Shown here: piece after piece, positions 34,740 through 43,057 of the stretch | Position numbering within the stretch: position 1 is the stretch's first letter | Layout of the letters: the number at the start of each line of letters is the position of its first letter | Assembly: GCA_016709005.1 (NCBI GenBank) | Contig: JADJEU010000001.1 | Location: 186,001 to 250,000 of the forward strand | Length of the DNA: 64,000 nucleotides | Direction of reading: 5' to 3' | Source: Crocinitomicaceae bacterium | GTDB lineage: Bacteria > Bacteroidota > Bacteroidia > Flavobacteriales_D > Crocinitomicaceae | Notes under the pieces: generated by a model | Told to the model about the DNA's origin: nothing | Seen by the model: only the letters and a program-made list of their open reading frames with translations | Databases searched by the model: none | Program-made: the position numbers and the translations under genes

Positions 34740-37700
34740 ATGAAACAATTTAAAAAATAGCAGGACTTTTCTTGATGATGATTGCATCACAAGCCGTTTC
34801 TGCACAAGGAAACGAAGATTGTGATCAAATGGAACCAATCTGTACGGATGCCGGCTTGAGTTTTACTGCCCAAACTGGTGTAACTATTGAGCCAGGGAAT
34901 GATTACGGATGTTTGTTTTCACAGCCCAATCCAACGTGGTATTATTTTGAAATAGGAGTTGCTGGAACCATAAACATGGAATTATATGCCATTTCAGATA
35001 TTGACTTTATTATCTGGGGACCATTTGATGATTTAGCTGAAGCAACCTCGCTTTGCGGTCAGATGGGAGTGAGTTCGCAGGCTCCCGAAGTTGACTGTAG
35101 TTATTCAGGAACTAATGATGAGTTTCCAGTAATTCCATCTGCGCAGGTTGGAGATGTATATGTGATGTTGATCACTAACTATGCTTCTGTCGTGCAGGAT
35201 GTCACCCTGACCGCCCTTGGCACTTCTACCGGTGCAACAAATTGTAACATCGTTATTCCTGATCCTTGCGTTTCGAACCCTGGAACGTATACCATTGAAA
35301 AAAATAACGTTTTAACTACAGGTTCAATCTATTTGTGCGAAGGCGATTCATTTGAAGCCAATTCAAACGGAAACTTTATTCTGCCAAATGATACGCTAGA
35401 TCAACCAGTAGGTGATGGTGTTTATTCAGCACAATTGATGTGGTTAGTTTATGATGCTGCTCCAACAAATGCGGATCCTTCATTGGATCCAAACTTTTTG
35501 AACGTGATCATTCCGGATGAGGATTTGACTGATGTTAATAATGGTTCAAGTCCAATTATTCAGGCATTTGGTTGCGGAACCTATTGGTTTGTTCCGGTTG
35601 CTGGTGATGATGGAGTTGGTGGAAATAACAATGTGGCAAACGGTACAAACGATAACGGTGGTTTACATTGGGATAAAAACAACAACGACTGTTATCTGTT
35701 AGGTGAGCCATTACAAGTTACGTATGCCTGTGAAATAAATACAACGGCAACTCTTGATTGTAACCCCCCCACAACAATTAATGGAATGGATATTGCCATT
35801 ACTGGTGGTTCAGGTACATACAGTGTTGTTAATCAAGGCGCAGGAAATTTGACTTCAACCTCAGTTCCAAATCCTGGAACAGCTAATATCAACAACCTAT
35901 ATAATAACGCCGGTTGGGAAATTGACATCACTGACGGAGAAGGTTGTACAACTACGGCTTCTGGTGTTTTTGCTGCTCCGGTAATTTCAAATATTACAAT
36001 CATACCTGCACTTACTTGCCCACTTGGCGGAAACGGCACAGTGAACGTAACAGTAAATGGTACTTCTGGAAACGGTGCTCCTTATGCTATCGTTATGGCT
36101 TCGGATCCGCCAACAGTTGGTACATCTGATACTTATAGCAACTTACCTGGTACTTTAGTTAATATTGTCGTTTCTGATGATGAAGGTTGTATTTCTGATT
36201 CATTGGTGACAATTACTTCAGCAGGTCACTTCATCGATGTTCAAATTACGTCAATTCAAGGTGAATTATGCTTTAACGATGGAAACGGCGCGGCAACTAT
36301 CTCTGCTGTGCCTACGCCTGCTGGTATTGTTGAAGAAATTACGTGGAACGGTCCTTCTGGACAACATCCAGGTGGAAACCCAGGTGGTCCAGCAAACAAT
36401 AGCCAATCAGGTTTAGAGCCTGGAAATTGGTCTGTAACGGTACTAGATAACACAGGTTGTGAAGTAACTATTCCGGTAGTTATTACTTCGCCGCAAGCAT
36501 TGGATATTTATCTTGCCAATTCTAACGAACCTACTTGTTTTGCTTATTCTGACGGATCTATTACTGTTGCAAGCACTGGTGGATCTGGAGGTTTAGTTTA
36601 TACATGGGATCCAACAAATCCAGTACCAGGAAACACATTCAATAACCTGACTGCTGGTGTTTATATGGCTTATGTGACAGATGTTAATGGATGTATAGAT
36701 TCAATCGAGATTGATTTAGGCCAGCCAGATTCATTGCAAGGTCACTTTACAATTAAAGATATCTTGTGTTTTGGTGACAGCACTGGAGCAATTATTGTTG
36801 ACAGCGTTTCAAATGCAATTGGAACTGTGAGTTATTTCTGGAATCTTTCAGGAGTAGTTCCAAATCCACCAGCAACTTCAAATATTGCAAATGGTTTGCC
36901 AATTGGAACTTATGTGTTGAATATTCAGGATACATTATGTTACAACCAATATGAATTTACGTTGGTACAAAATCCGCAAATCGTTTTTGCAGAATTTGGA
37001 AGTGAGCCTGCTTTCTGTAGATTGTTCTCATATCAATCCGGAAACGGAGTTGTATTTGCTTCGGCAACCGGTGGTGTGCCTGACTACGAATATGAATGGA
37101 TTAATTTAGGAACAGGCGCAAGTACAGATAATACAACCTGGGGAGGATTAAATCCAGGCTCATATCAAATGACTGTGACCGATAATGTTGGTTGTGAAAT
37201 GGTACAAACAATTCAACTGGATTCAGTTAGTCCGATTGCAGATTTCGAAGTGATCTCAGCACAGTTGGATGCTAACTTAGCAGGAACAGCAATTGTATGC
37301 GCTGAGTTTGATAATAACTCTCAGTTCTTTGCTAATATTAATGATCCAAACGCTGATACAACTTTCTTTTGGGAGCTTGGTTACAACTTGTCTTGGCAAA
37401 TTAGTCATGACGTTGAAGAGAAATTTGATACGTGTTATTATTCAGAAGCCCAATATGAAGTTTGTTTGGTAGCCATAAATAAAAACGGATGTTCCGATAC
37501 GGCTTGTAAAATTCTTACAATCTATGACTATCCAGTTTTGGTAGCACCTAACGTATTTACGCCGGGTGAAGGTGATGTTATAAATATGTTCTTTGAGTTT
37601 GATTCGAAACAAACAGCAATCGTAGAATTTGAATGTACTATTTACGATCGTTGGGGTAAAGAGATGTTTGTTTTTACATCAATTACGGATAAGTGGGATG

Positions 37701-37822
37701 GAACAACAAAAGGAGGAAGACCGGCAACAGACGGTGTCTATTTCTATACGTATAAAGCTACTGCATCGAATCGCACAGAGTTTGAAGGTCAGGGCACAGT
37801 TACCTTGATCAGAGGAAACTAA
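34740..37822 (+). CDS. Secreted adhesin-like protein with T9SS type B sorting domain (start region frameshifted)
   Basis: A long open frame runs from a TTG at 34772 to 37822 (1016 residues) but begins inside a signal peptide. An ATG at 34740 reads MKQFKK then stops; adding one A to the AAAAAA run at 34752-34757 joins it in frame as MKQFKKIAGLFLMMIASQAV plus SAQ, a complete signal peptide (1027 residues). The first domain ('CDQMEPICTDAGLSFTAQTG') matches the fourth domain of the protein at 14316-16655. Residues about 350-800 hold SprB-like repeats, for example 'GLEPGNWSVTVLDNTGCEV' and 'SGGLVYTWDPTNPVPGNTF'. The C-terminus 'APNVFTPGEGDVINMFFEFD ... IYDRWGKEMFVF ... DGVYFYTYKA' is the gliding-motility-associated type B sorting domain. 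It is probably surface-anchored or released. Confidence 0.88.
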
Positions 37823-37842
37823 GATTTAACAAAACAAGTATT

Positions 37843-37875
37843 AAAAGGGATAATCATTTCGGTTATCCCTTTTTT
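37843..37875 (+). terminator. Rho-independent terminator
   Basis: AAAAGGGATAA (37843-37853), a 9-nt loop and TTATCCCTTTT (37863-37873) form an 11-bp stem, followed by more T residues. It ends the T9SS adhesin transcript just ahead of ychF. Confidence 0.85.
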
Positions 37876-37890
37876 CTTTTTACAATGTGC

Positions 37891-37898
37891 TATCTTTG
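37891..37898 (+). promoter_or_regulatory. Predicted -7 element of the ychF promoter
   Basis: TATCTTTG matches TAnnTTTG and lies 20 bp upstream of the ychF start, behind the terminator of the preceding gene. A clear -33 TTG is not seen; a T-rich stretch lies at the expected distance. Confidence 0.45.
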
Positions 37899-37917
37899 CA
37901 AAAAAAAATAATTCACC

Positions 37918-39018
37918 ATGTCTTTAAAATGCGGTATCGTGGGATTGCCCAATGTTGGAAAATCTACCTTGTTTAATTGTCTTTCAAATGCAAAAGCGCA
38001 AGCAGCAAATTTTCCTTTTTGTACAATTGAACCAAATGTGGGCGTAATCACAGTTCCTGATCCGCGATTGACGGAGCTTGAAAAGATTGTAAATCCTGAA
38101 CGCGTTGTTCCTACTACTATTGAAATAGTTGACATTGCTGGTTTGGTTAAAGGCGCTTCAAAAGGTGAAGGATTGGGAAATAAATTTCTTGCCAATATTC
38201 GTGAGACGGATGCTGTGATTCATGTATTGAGATGCTTTGATGACCCAAACATAATTCACGTGGATGGAAGTGTTAATCCGATCAGAGATAAAGAGGTGGT
38301 TGATTTTGAACTTCAGTTAAAAGATCTTGAATCGGTAGAATCAAAAATAAATTCGTTAGGTAAGGCTGCAAAATCAGGTGACAAAGAAGTACTCAAACAA
38401 CTCGAGTATTGTCAGACTTTAAAGGCAACGTTAGAAAAAGGTAAATCTGCCAGAACTGTTCCTGCTTCAAATGATGCCGAAGAAAAAATCCTGAAAGACC
38501 TTCAACTCTTAACGGCAAAACCAGTTTTGTATTTGTGTAATGTTGATGAAGGATCTGTAAAAACAGGCAATGCATATGTGGATCAGGTGAAAGAAGGCGT
38601 GAAAGATGAAAATGCAGAAGTACTGGTCATCGGAACAAAAATTGAATCCGACATAGCTGAACGTGAAACTTTCGAAGAACGTCAAATGTTTTTGGAAGAG
38701 CTTGGATTGGAAGAAGCAGGTGTGAATCGATTAATCAGATCAGCGTACAAACTTTTAAATCTTCAAACATATTTCACAGCAGGCGTAAAAGAAGTTCGCG
38801 CGTGGACGGTTCCGGTTGGCGCTACTGCTCCTCAGGCAGCAGGGGTAATTCATACTGACTTTGAAAAAGGATTTATACGTGCTGAGGTAATGAAGTTTCA
38901 GGATTTCATAACTTACAAATCAGAAGTTGCAATTAAAGAAGCTGGTAAACTTGGAGTTGAAGGTAAAGCATACGTAGTGGAAGATGGTGATATCATGCAC
39001 TTCCGTTTCAATGTTTAA
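37918..39018 (+). CDS. ychF: Redox-regulated ATPase YchF
   Basis: The 366-residue protein is YchF (an Obg-family P-loop protein that prefers ATP over GTP). 'KCGIVGLPNVGKSTLFNCLS' holds the Walker A motif NVGKST, 'NFPFCTIEPNVGVI' is the family's switch I region, 'IVDIAGLVKGASKGEGLGNK' the G3 motif, and 'VLYLCNVDE' the divergent NxxE in place of NKxD. 'SYKLLNLQTYFTAG'-like sequence followed by 'VRAWTVPVGATAPQAAGVIH' is the C-terminal TGS region. It is conserved in bacteria and affects translation and stress responses. Length is normal. A terminator and a promoter-like element lie just upstream, so it is a separate transcript. Confidence 0.96.
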   Translation: MSLKCGIVGLPNVGKSTLFNCLSNAKAQAANFPFCTIEPNVGVITVPDPRLTELEKIVNPERVVPTTIEIVDIAGLVKGASKGEGLGNKFLANIRETDAVIHVLRCFDDPNIIHVDGSVNPIRDKEVVDFELQLKDLESVESKINSLGKAAKSGDKEVLKQLEYCQTLKATLEKGKSARTVPASNDAEEKILKDLQLLTAKPVLYLCNVDEGSVKTGNAYVDQVKEGVKDENAEVLVIGTKIESDIAERETFEERQMFLEELGLEEAGVNRLIRSAYKLLNLQTYFTAGVKEVRAWTVPVGATAPQAAGVIHTDFEKGFIRAEVMKFQDFITYKSEVAIKEAGKLGVEGKAYVVEDGDIMHFRFNV

Positions 39019-39148
39019 TTGAATCAAAGACTCACCTTTTATCCGATTCTCATTTCCTTTTATCATCAATTCCTTTCTTTTAATTTTATTCTAACCCTTC
39101 AATACCAATCGTAGCGGAACGCATCTCGTATTTTGGTATGTTTGTTAA

Positions 39149-40198
39149 ATGGAAAGAAAAGTAGTACTGTACTGGTTAGCGCAACTTGGTGGCTGGGGAG
39201 CGTATTATGTGTTTTCAATTCTATTATTGCTATCAACCAACGATTTTACTTCTACACTCAATTTATTGCTTTGGGTGATCTCGTGTATTTTGTTTTCAAT
39301 TTTACTTTCTCATGGTTTGCGTTGGGTAATTCTAAGACTCGATTTGCTTGGAAAAAAATTGCCTGAACTGTTAGCTTATACGATACTCTTTGCAGTGCTG
39401 GCTGCTTTTATCCTCGAATGGTTTCAGTATTTTTTAGATACAACCATTGAACTTGATTTTTTAGTAGAGCAAGAGGAACAACCTTTTAGTTGGGCAATCT
39501 TCTTATTGGCAACTTCCAGATCACTCATTCTATTTTTACTTTGGAGCGGATTCTATTATGTGTTTGTGATCATTGAAAAATCAAGAAAACAAGAACTATT
39601 AAATCTTCAATGGCAAGCTTCCAAAAATGAAATTGAATTGAAAAATTTAAGGGCGCAACTGAATCCGCACTTTCTGTTTAACTCGTTAAACTCTATTCGT
39701 GCATTGGTAGGTATTAATCCTGATCAGGCTAAATCTGCCATCACACAATTATCAGGACTACTGCGCAACTCTATCAACTTAGGAAAACTCAGACTCATTC
39801 CATTAAAAGACGAATTGGAGCTAGTTGATAATTATCTAAAGCTGGAACAAATTCGTTTTGAAGAAAGATTGAATGTCAAAATGCAAATTGAAGACGCAGC
39901 AAAAAACTGTCAGATTCCGCCGTTAATGGTGCAGACAATTGTGGAGAACTCAATCAAACACGGAATTTCAAAATCTATCGGTGGTGGCGAAATTATTATA
40001 CATGCCACATACAAAAATTCGGAATTACTTTTAACAGTTGAGAATACCGGAAAAATTGATGCAACGGACTCAGAGAATGGGGTAGGAGTTGCAAATACAA
40101 AAAAAAGGTTGGCAATTTTATTTGCTGATAACGCTGAATTCAAATTATTTCAAGATGGAAATTTTGTGAAAGCATCCTTTAAAATCAAGTATGTATGA
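39149..40198 (+). CDS. LytS/YehU-type sensor histidine kinase
   Basis: The 349-residue protein has four membrane helices in the first 145 residues (for example LAQLGGWGAYYVFSILLLLS). A short linker with 'LLNLQWQASKNEIELKNLRA' follows, and then the His-kinase domain 'QLNPHFLFNSLNSIRALVGI', with the phosphorylated His174. 'QIPPLMVQTIVENSIKHGIS' is the N-box and 'SENGVGVANTKKRLAILFAD' the G-box. It has no recognised sensor domain, so the signal is unknown. Its stop overlaps the response regulator start by 4 bp (ATGA), so the two are translationally coupled. Confidence 0.93.
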   Translation: MERKVVLYWLAQLGGWGAYYVFSILLLLSTNDFTSTLNLLLWVISCILFSILLSHGLRWVILRLDLLGKKLPELLAYTILFAVLAAFILEWFQYFLDTTIELDFLVEQEEQPFSWAIFLLATSRSLILFLLWSGFYYVFVIIEKSRKQELLNLQWQASKNEIELKNLRAQLNPHFLFNSLNSIRALVGINPDQAKSAITQLSGLLRNSINLGKLRLIPLKDELELVDNYLKLEQIRFEERLNVKMQIEDAAKNCQIPPLMVQTIVENSIKHGISKSIGGGEIIIHATYKNSELLLTVENTGKIDATDSENGVGVANTKKRLAILFADNAEFKLFQDGNFVKASFKIKYV

Positions 40199-40911
40199 GA
40201 ACGATTATTGTAGATGATGAACGACTTGCACGTGAAGAATTAAAAACATTGCTTGCAGATTATCCGGAGATTGAAATTATAGGTGAGTACAAAAATACTA
40301 TTGAGGCGCGTGCAGCGATCGAAAACGACGCACCGGATTTAGTCTTCATGGATATTCAAATGCCCGGTGAAACCGGATTGGAATTACTGGAGAAAATTAA
40401 AAATCCGCCACGTACTATTTTTGTAACTGCATATGATGAATATGCAATCAAAGCATTTGAGTTGAAAGCTTACGATTATCTGATGAAGCCAATAGATCCG
40501 GAGCGTTTATCAGAAGTTTACAAAAGATTATCTGAAGAAAATCAAACTCCGGCTAGTGTCGTTAACAACGATAAACTAAAGGCAGGTGAGCGCATCTTGA
40601 TTAAAGATGGTGAAAAAGTATGGTTTATTAAAGTAGATGATATCCGCTATTTTGAATCAGAAGGCAATTATGTCAAAGTTCATTTTGAAAAATTCAGACC
40701 TCTTATTTTAAGATCCCTGAATAGTTTGGAAGAGCGTATGGATGAAAAAATGTTTTTCAGAGCAAACCGTAAATTCATTATCAATCTACAACATGTTGTG
40801 AATATCGAAAACTGGTTCAACGGTGGTCTTCAAATAGAGCTCACTTGTGGAACAAAAGTAGAAATATCTCGCAGACAAACGATTCGATTTAAAGATCAGT
40901 TTAGTTTGTAG
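40195..40911 (+). CDS. LytTR-family response regulator
   Basis: The 238-residue protein has a receiver domain: 'RTIIVDDERLAREELKTLLA' with the acidic pair, 'PDLVFMDIQMPGETGLELLE' with the phosphorylated Asp53, and 'FVTAYDEYAIKAFELKAYDY' ending in the conserved LMKP. A LytTR DNA-binding domain follows ('GEKVWFIKVDDIRYFESEGN', 'RSLNSLEERMDEKMFFRANR', 'KFIINLQHVVNIENWFNGGL'). It binds DNA when phosphorylated by the coupled kinase. Its target genes are not evident. The neighbouring minus-strand gene ends 12 bp downstream. Confidence 0.95.
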   Translation: MRTIIVDDERLAREELKTLLADYPEIEIIGEYKNTIEARAAIENDAPDLVFMDIQMPGETGLELLEKIKNPPRTIFVTAYDEYAIKAFELKAYDYLMKPIDPERLSEVYKRLSEENQTPASVVNNDKLKAGERILIKDGEKVWFIKVDDIRYFESEGNYVKVHFEKFRPLILRSLNSLEERMDEKMFFRANRKFIINLQHVVNIENWFNGGLQIELTCGTKVEISRRQTIRFKDQFSL

Positions 40912-40922
40912 CGTTCAAATAA

Positions 40923-41501
40923 CTAAGGTGGATAAGGTCCTGTATAAATGAGACAAGGATTATTCCCGGTAAAGCAGGCATCCGAAGTTGAAGCTTCGAG
41001 CTGAATTGTTGTGGTTTCATCTGTAATGACAAACTCAAGCATAAGTCTTGACCACCAGTCCTGATAACATTCCTTACCCATGTTTTGCGTGTACATATCA
41101 GCGCCAATATTATACTTCTGATAGAATTCGTCAAAAGGAATATCCTTATAAAGCTCTTTGATGCCGTATTTGCCCGGCGCTAAATTTAGATTGAGTCTTC
41201 CTGTTGAATCTGTTTTTACAAGTGTGTCAGTATTTGTTATCAAGTTCATGAGTAAAAAAGGTGTGTTGCACAGCGGTTGAAAATTGTTCATCTGGCTTTC
41301 ATCAGGAGCCGCGCCACCGCAGTATGGATAATAGTGCGTGAAATAAATTGAAATATTAGGCCCGCTGAGAATCTGAGCTGATTCTGCTTGAGGAGAGTCT
41401 TCCTTATGCGATTTTTTCTTGTCGATATGTTTATCCTTTTGTGCATTAAGTTGAATTGCATGAAATAGAACAACCAACAGAATTAAAACGATTCGAATCA
41501 T
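40923..41501 (-). CDS. Hypothetical secreted protein
   Basis: The ATG at 41499-41501 gives a signal peptide (MIRIVLILLVVLFHAIQLNA) and is preferred to the frame start at 41576, whose extra 25 residues are not signal-like. The mature protein (about 170 residues) starts Lys-rich ('QKDKHIDKKKSHKEDSPQAE'). It then has beta-type sequence with several Cys, including 'YPYCGGAAPDESQMNNFQPL' and 'ACFTGNNPCLIYTGPYPP'. 'GRLNLNLAPGKYGIKELYKD' is similar to carboxypeptidase-regulatory-like modules. No sure family. It is convergent with the LytTR gene (12 bp between stops). Confidence 0.7.
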   Translation of the reverse strand: MIRIVLILLVVLFHAIQLNAQKDKHIDKKKSHKEDSPQAESAQILSGPNISIYFTHYYPYCGGAAPDESQMNNFQPLCNTPFLLMNLITNTDTLVKTDSTGRLNLNLAPGKYGIKELYKDIPFDEFYQKYNIGADMYTQNMGKECYQDWWSRLMLEFVITDETTTIQLEASTSDACFTGNNPCLIYTGPYPP

Positions 41502-41620
41502 AAGTGCTTTTTTCCTTAGTACAATCTTGTTTATAAAGGGTTCAATATTTCTTGAGTAAAACAAATTGTGTCGCAATCAATTCGGCTGATTTTCCTGTTT
41601 CTTTTGTGATATAACTGAAA

Positions 41621-42679
41621 TTATGGAGTTAGTTTAAGCCGCATCAGAATATCTGTCTGTTCATCATCTCCTAATTTGAAAATATGTTTGTCAAATGCTA
41701 CAAACCCATTTTTTTGATAAAACTTTATGGCTCTCAGGTTTTCTTCCCAGACACCTAACCAAATGTAATCAGCCCGTATTTGTCTGGCCTTAGCTAGTGC
41801 TTTTTCATAAAGTAACTGGCCAATATTTTTTCCGTGAAAATCTTTTAAAACATAAATGCGCTCAATTTCAAGTGCGTTTTCAGACTGTTGTTCGGTTTGA
41901 GCTTGTCGGGTATTTAATTTCATATAACCAATTACTTTGTTGTCATCTTCTGCAAAGTAAAATTCAGTGTCCTTGTTATTTAGTTCGCGGGTCAGTTTTT
42001 CTAAAGAGAATTCGTTGTTCAGATATTTTTCCATATTCTCTGCTGTGTTGACTTCAGCAAAGGTTTCGTAAAATGTTTGTCGACTGATTTTTTGTAATTG
42101 TTCAACCTCATTTGGAGCTACCTTTTCAAGTAGGACAGGTGTCAGCATTTGTTTCCAGCTCGTTAGTGCTTCATGAATTGAATTGTACTCATTCTCCAAA
42201 TATTCACGACCAATTGTATTGTCCCCGCTGGTGGAATTTTTACTTGTCAACTTAATTTCATCGAGTTTATATTTCAGAAAATAAATGATACTTTCTATTT
42301 GTTGCCTATTAAACAATGAGAATCTGCTTTTCTGATAATCTTCATTTAATTTATAGCTCAGTGTAAATAATACATCGGGTGCATTGATGCTTTGCGCTTC
42401 ATTGATCTCATCTGCTAAAAGATCAAAGATTAAAAATCGAGGTAAACAAAATCGCATGCCCTTTGCGTCAAAAAAAGACAAGGAACTTTGGCAATCAACC
42501 AAATCTTTGAATGGAATATTTTCCCAATTAATTCGTTCGTCTTTTTTTCTTAACTGCGCTAATGTTTTTGAATCGGCGTAATCATCTATTCCTTGCGCCT
42601 CCCAAAGGCCTATACCATCTTCCAACTGAACAAATTGAAATGCGTTTTTTATGTTGGTTATTAGGTTTTGTTTTGTCAT
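41621..42679 (-). CDS. DUF6714-like domain fused to a GNAT acetyltransferase
   Basis: The 352-residue protein has two parts. Residues 1-175 hold 'MTKQNLITNIKNAFQFVQLE', 'KDLVDCQSSLSFFDAKGMRF', 'CLPRFLIFDLLADEINEAQ' and 'LFNRQQIESIIYFLKYKLDE', which resemble DUF6714-type proteins. Residues about 180-352 are a GNAT domain: 'QTFYETFAEVNTAENMEKYL', 'ALEIERIYVLKDFHGKNIGQ' (motif A with acetyl-CoA-binding HGKNIG), and 'AIKFYQKNGFVAFDKHIFKL' (motif B). The GNAT half resembles PaiA-type spermidine acetyltransferases ('FAEVNTAENMEKYLNNEFSL'). The N-terminal domain call is tentative. No partner genes are evident. Confidence 0.75.
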   Translation of the reverse strand: MTKQNLITNIKNAFQFVQLEDGIGLWEAQGIDDYADSKTLAQLRKKDERINWENIPFKDLVDCQSSLSFFDAKGMRFCLPRFLIFDLLADEINEAQSINAPDVLFTLSYKLNEDYQKSRFSLFNRQQIESIIYFLKYKLDEIKLTSKNSTSGDNTIGREYLENEYNSIHEALTSWKQMLTPVLLEKVAPNEVEQLQKISRQTFYETFAEVNTAENMEKYLNNEFSLEKLTRELNNKDTEFYFAEDDNKVIGYMKLNTRQAQTEQQSENALEIERIYVLKDFHGKNIGQLLYEKALAKARQIRADYIWLGVWEENLRAIKFYQKNGFVAFDKHIFKLGDDEQTDILMRLKLTP

Positions 42680-43057
42680 TTGGGGTGAACTAACAATATG
42701 TAAATAGGTACAGACGGCCTTTCAAATATCGCGCTTTTGCAGATTATGTTTATTTGTTGTTATGCGCTGCCTCAAATATCACTATGCTGCTAGCGTTTCT
42801 ACGAATCTAAATTAATTCTTCGGATAACGTTCGTTGATAGATTTTTTTTCCTCTTTTTTCGATCAGATTAGTGAAGAATTTTTTTGAGTAGTTTATGAAA
42901 ATAGGATGCGAGCGAAACGAATATTGATCAGAACTGAGTTACATTCAAATATGTAAAGTTGTTCATCCCTTTTTTGACTAATTCCATCATTTTTATTACT
43001 ATTCCTTTGAATTTCAATATGGTTAAATGCTTAAATTTGTTTGAAGTCAATCCCATT
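42680..43057. other. Intergenic region between the GNAT fusion and the WG-repeat genes
   Basis: These 378 bp are AT-rich and hold no gene I can support. The right end carries the predicted promoter at 43007-43039. The frame from 42959 to 43057 is open in phase with the WG gene but would put a hydrophobic but non-signal-like sequence ahead of the signal peptide, so I take it as non-coding. Confidence 0.5.
43007..43039 (+). promoter_or_regulatory. Predicted promoter of the WG-repeat operon
   Basis: TTG (43007-43009), a 22-bp spacer and TAAATTTG (43032-43039) fit the Bacteroidota consensus at the long end of the allowed spacing. The ATG at 43058 is 18 bp downstream, which supports that start over 42959. 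Confidence 0.4.
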
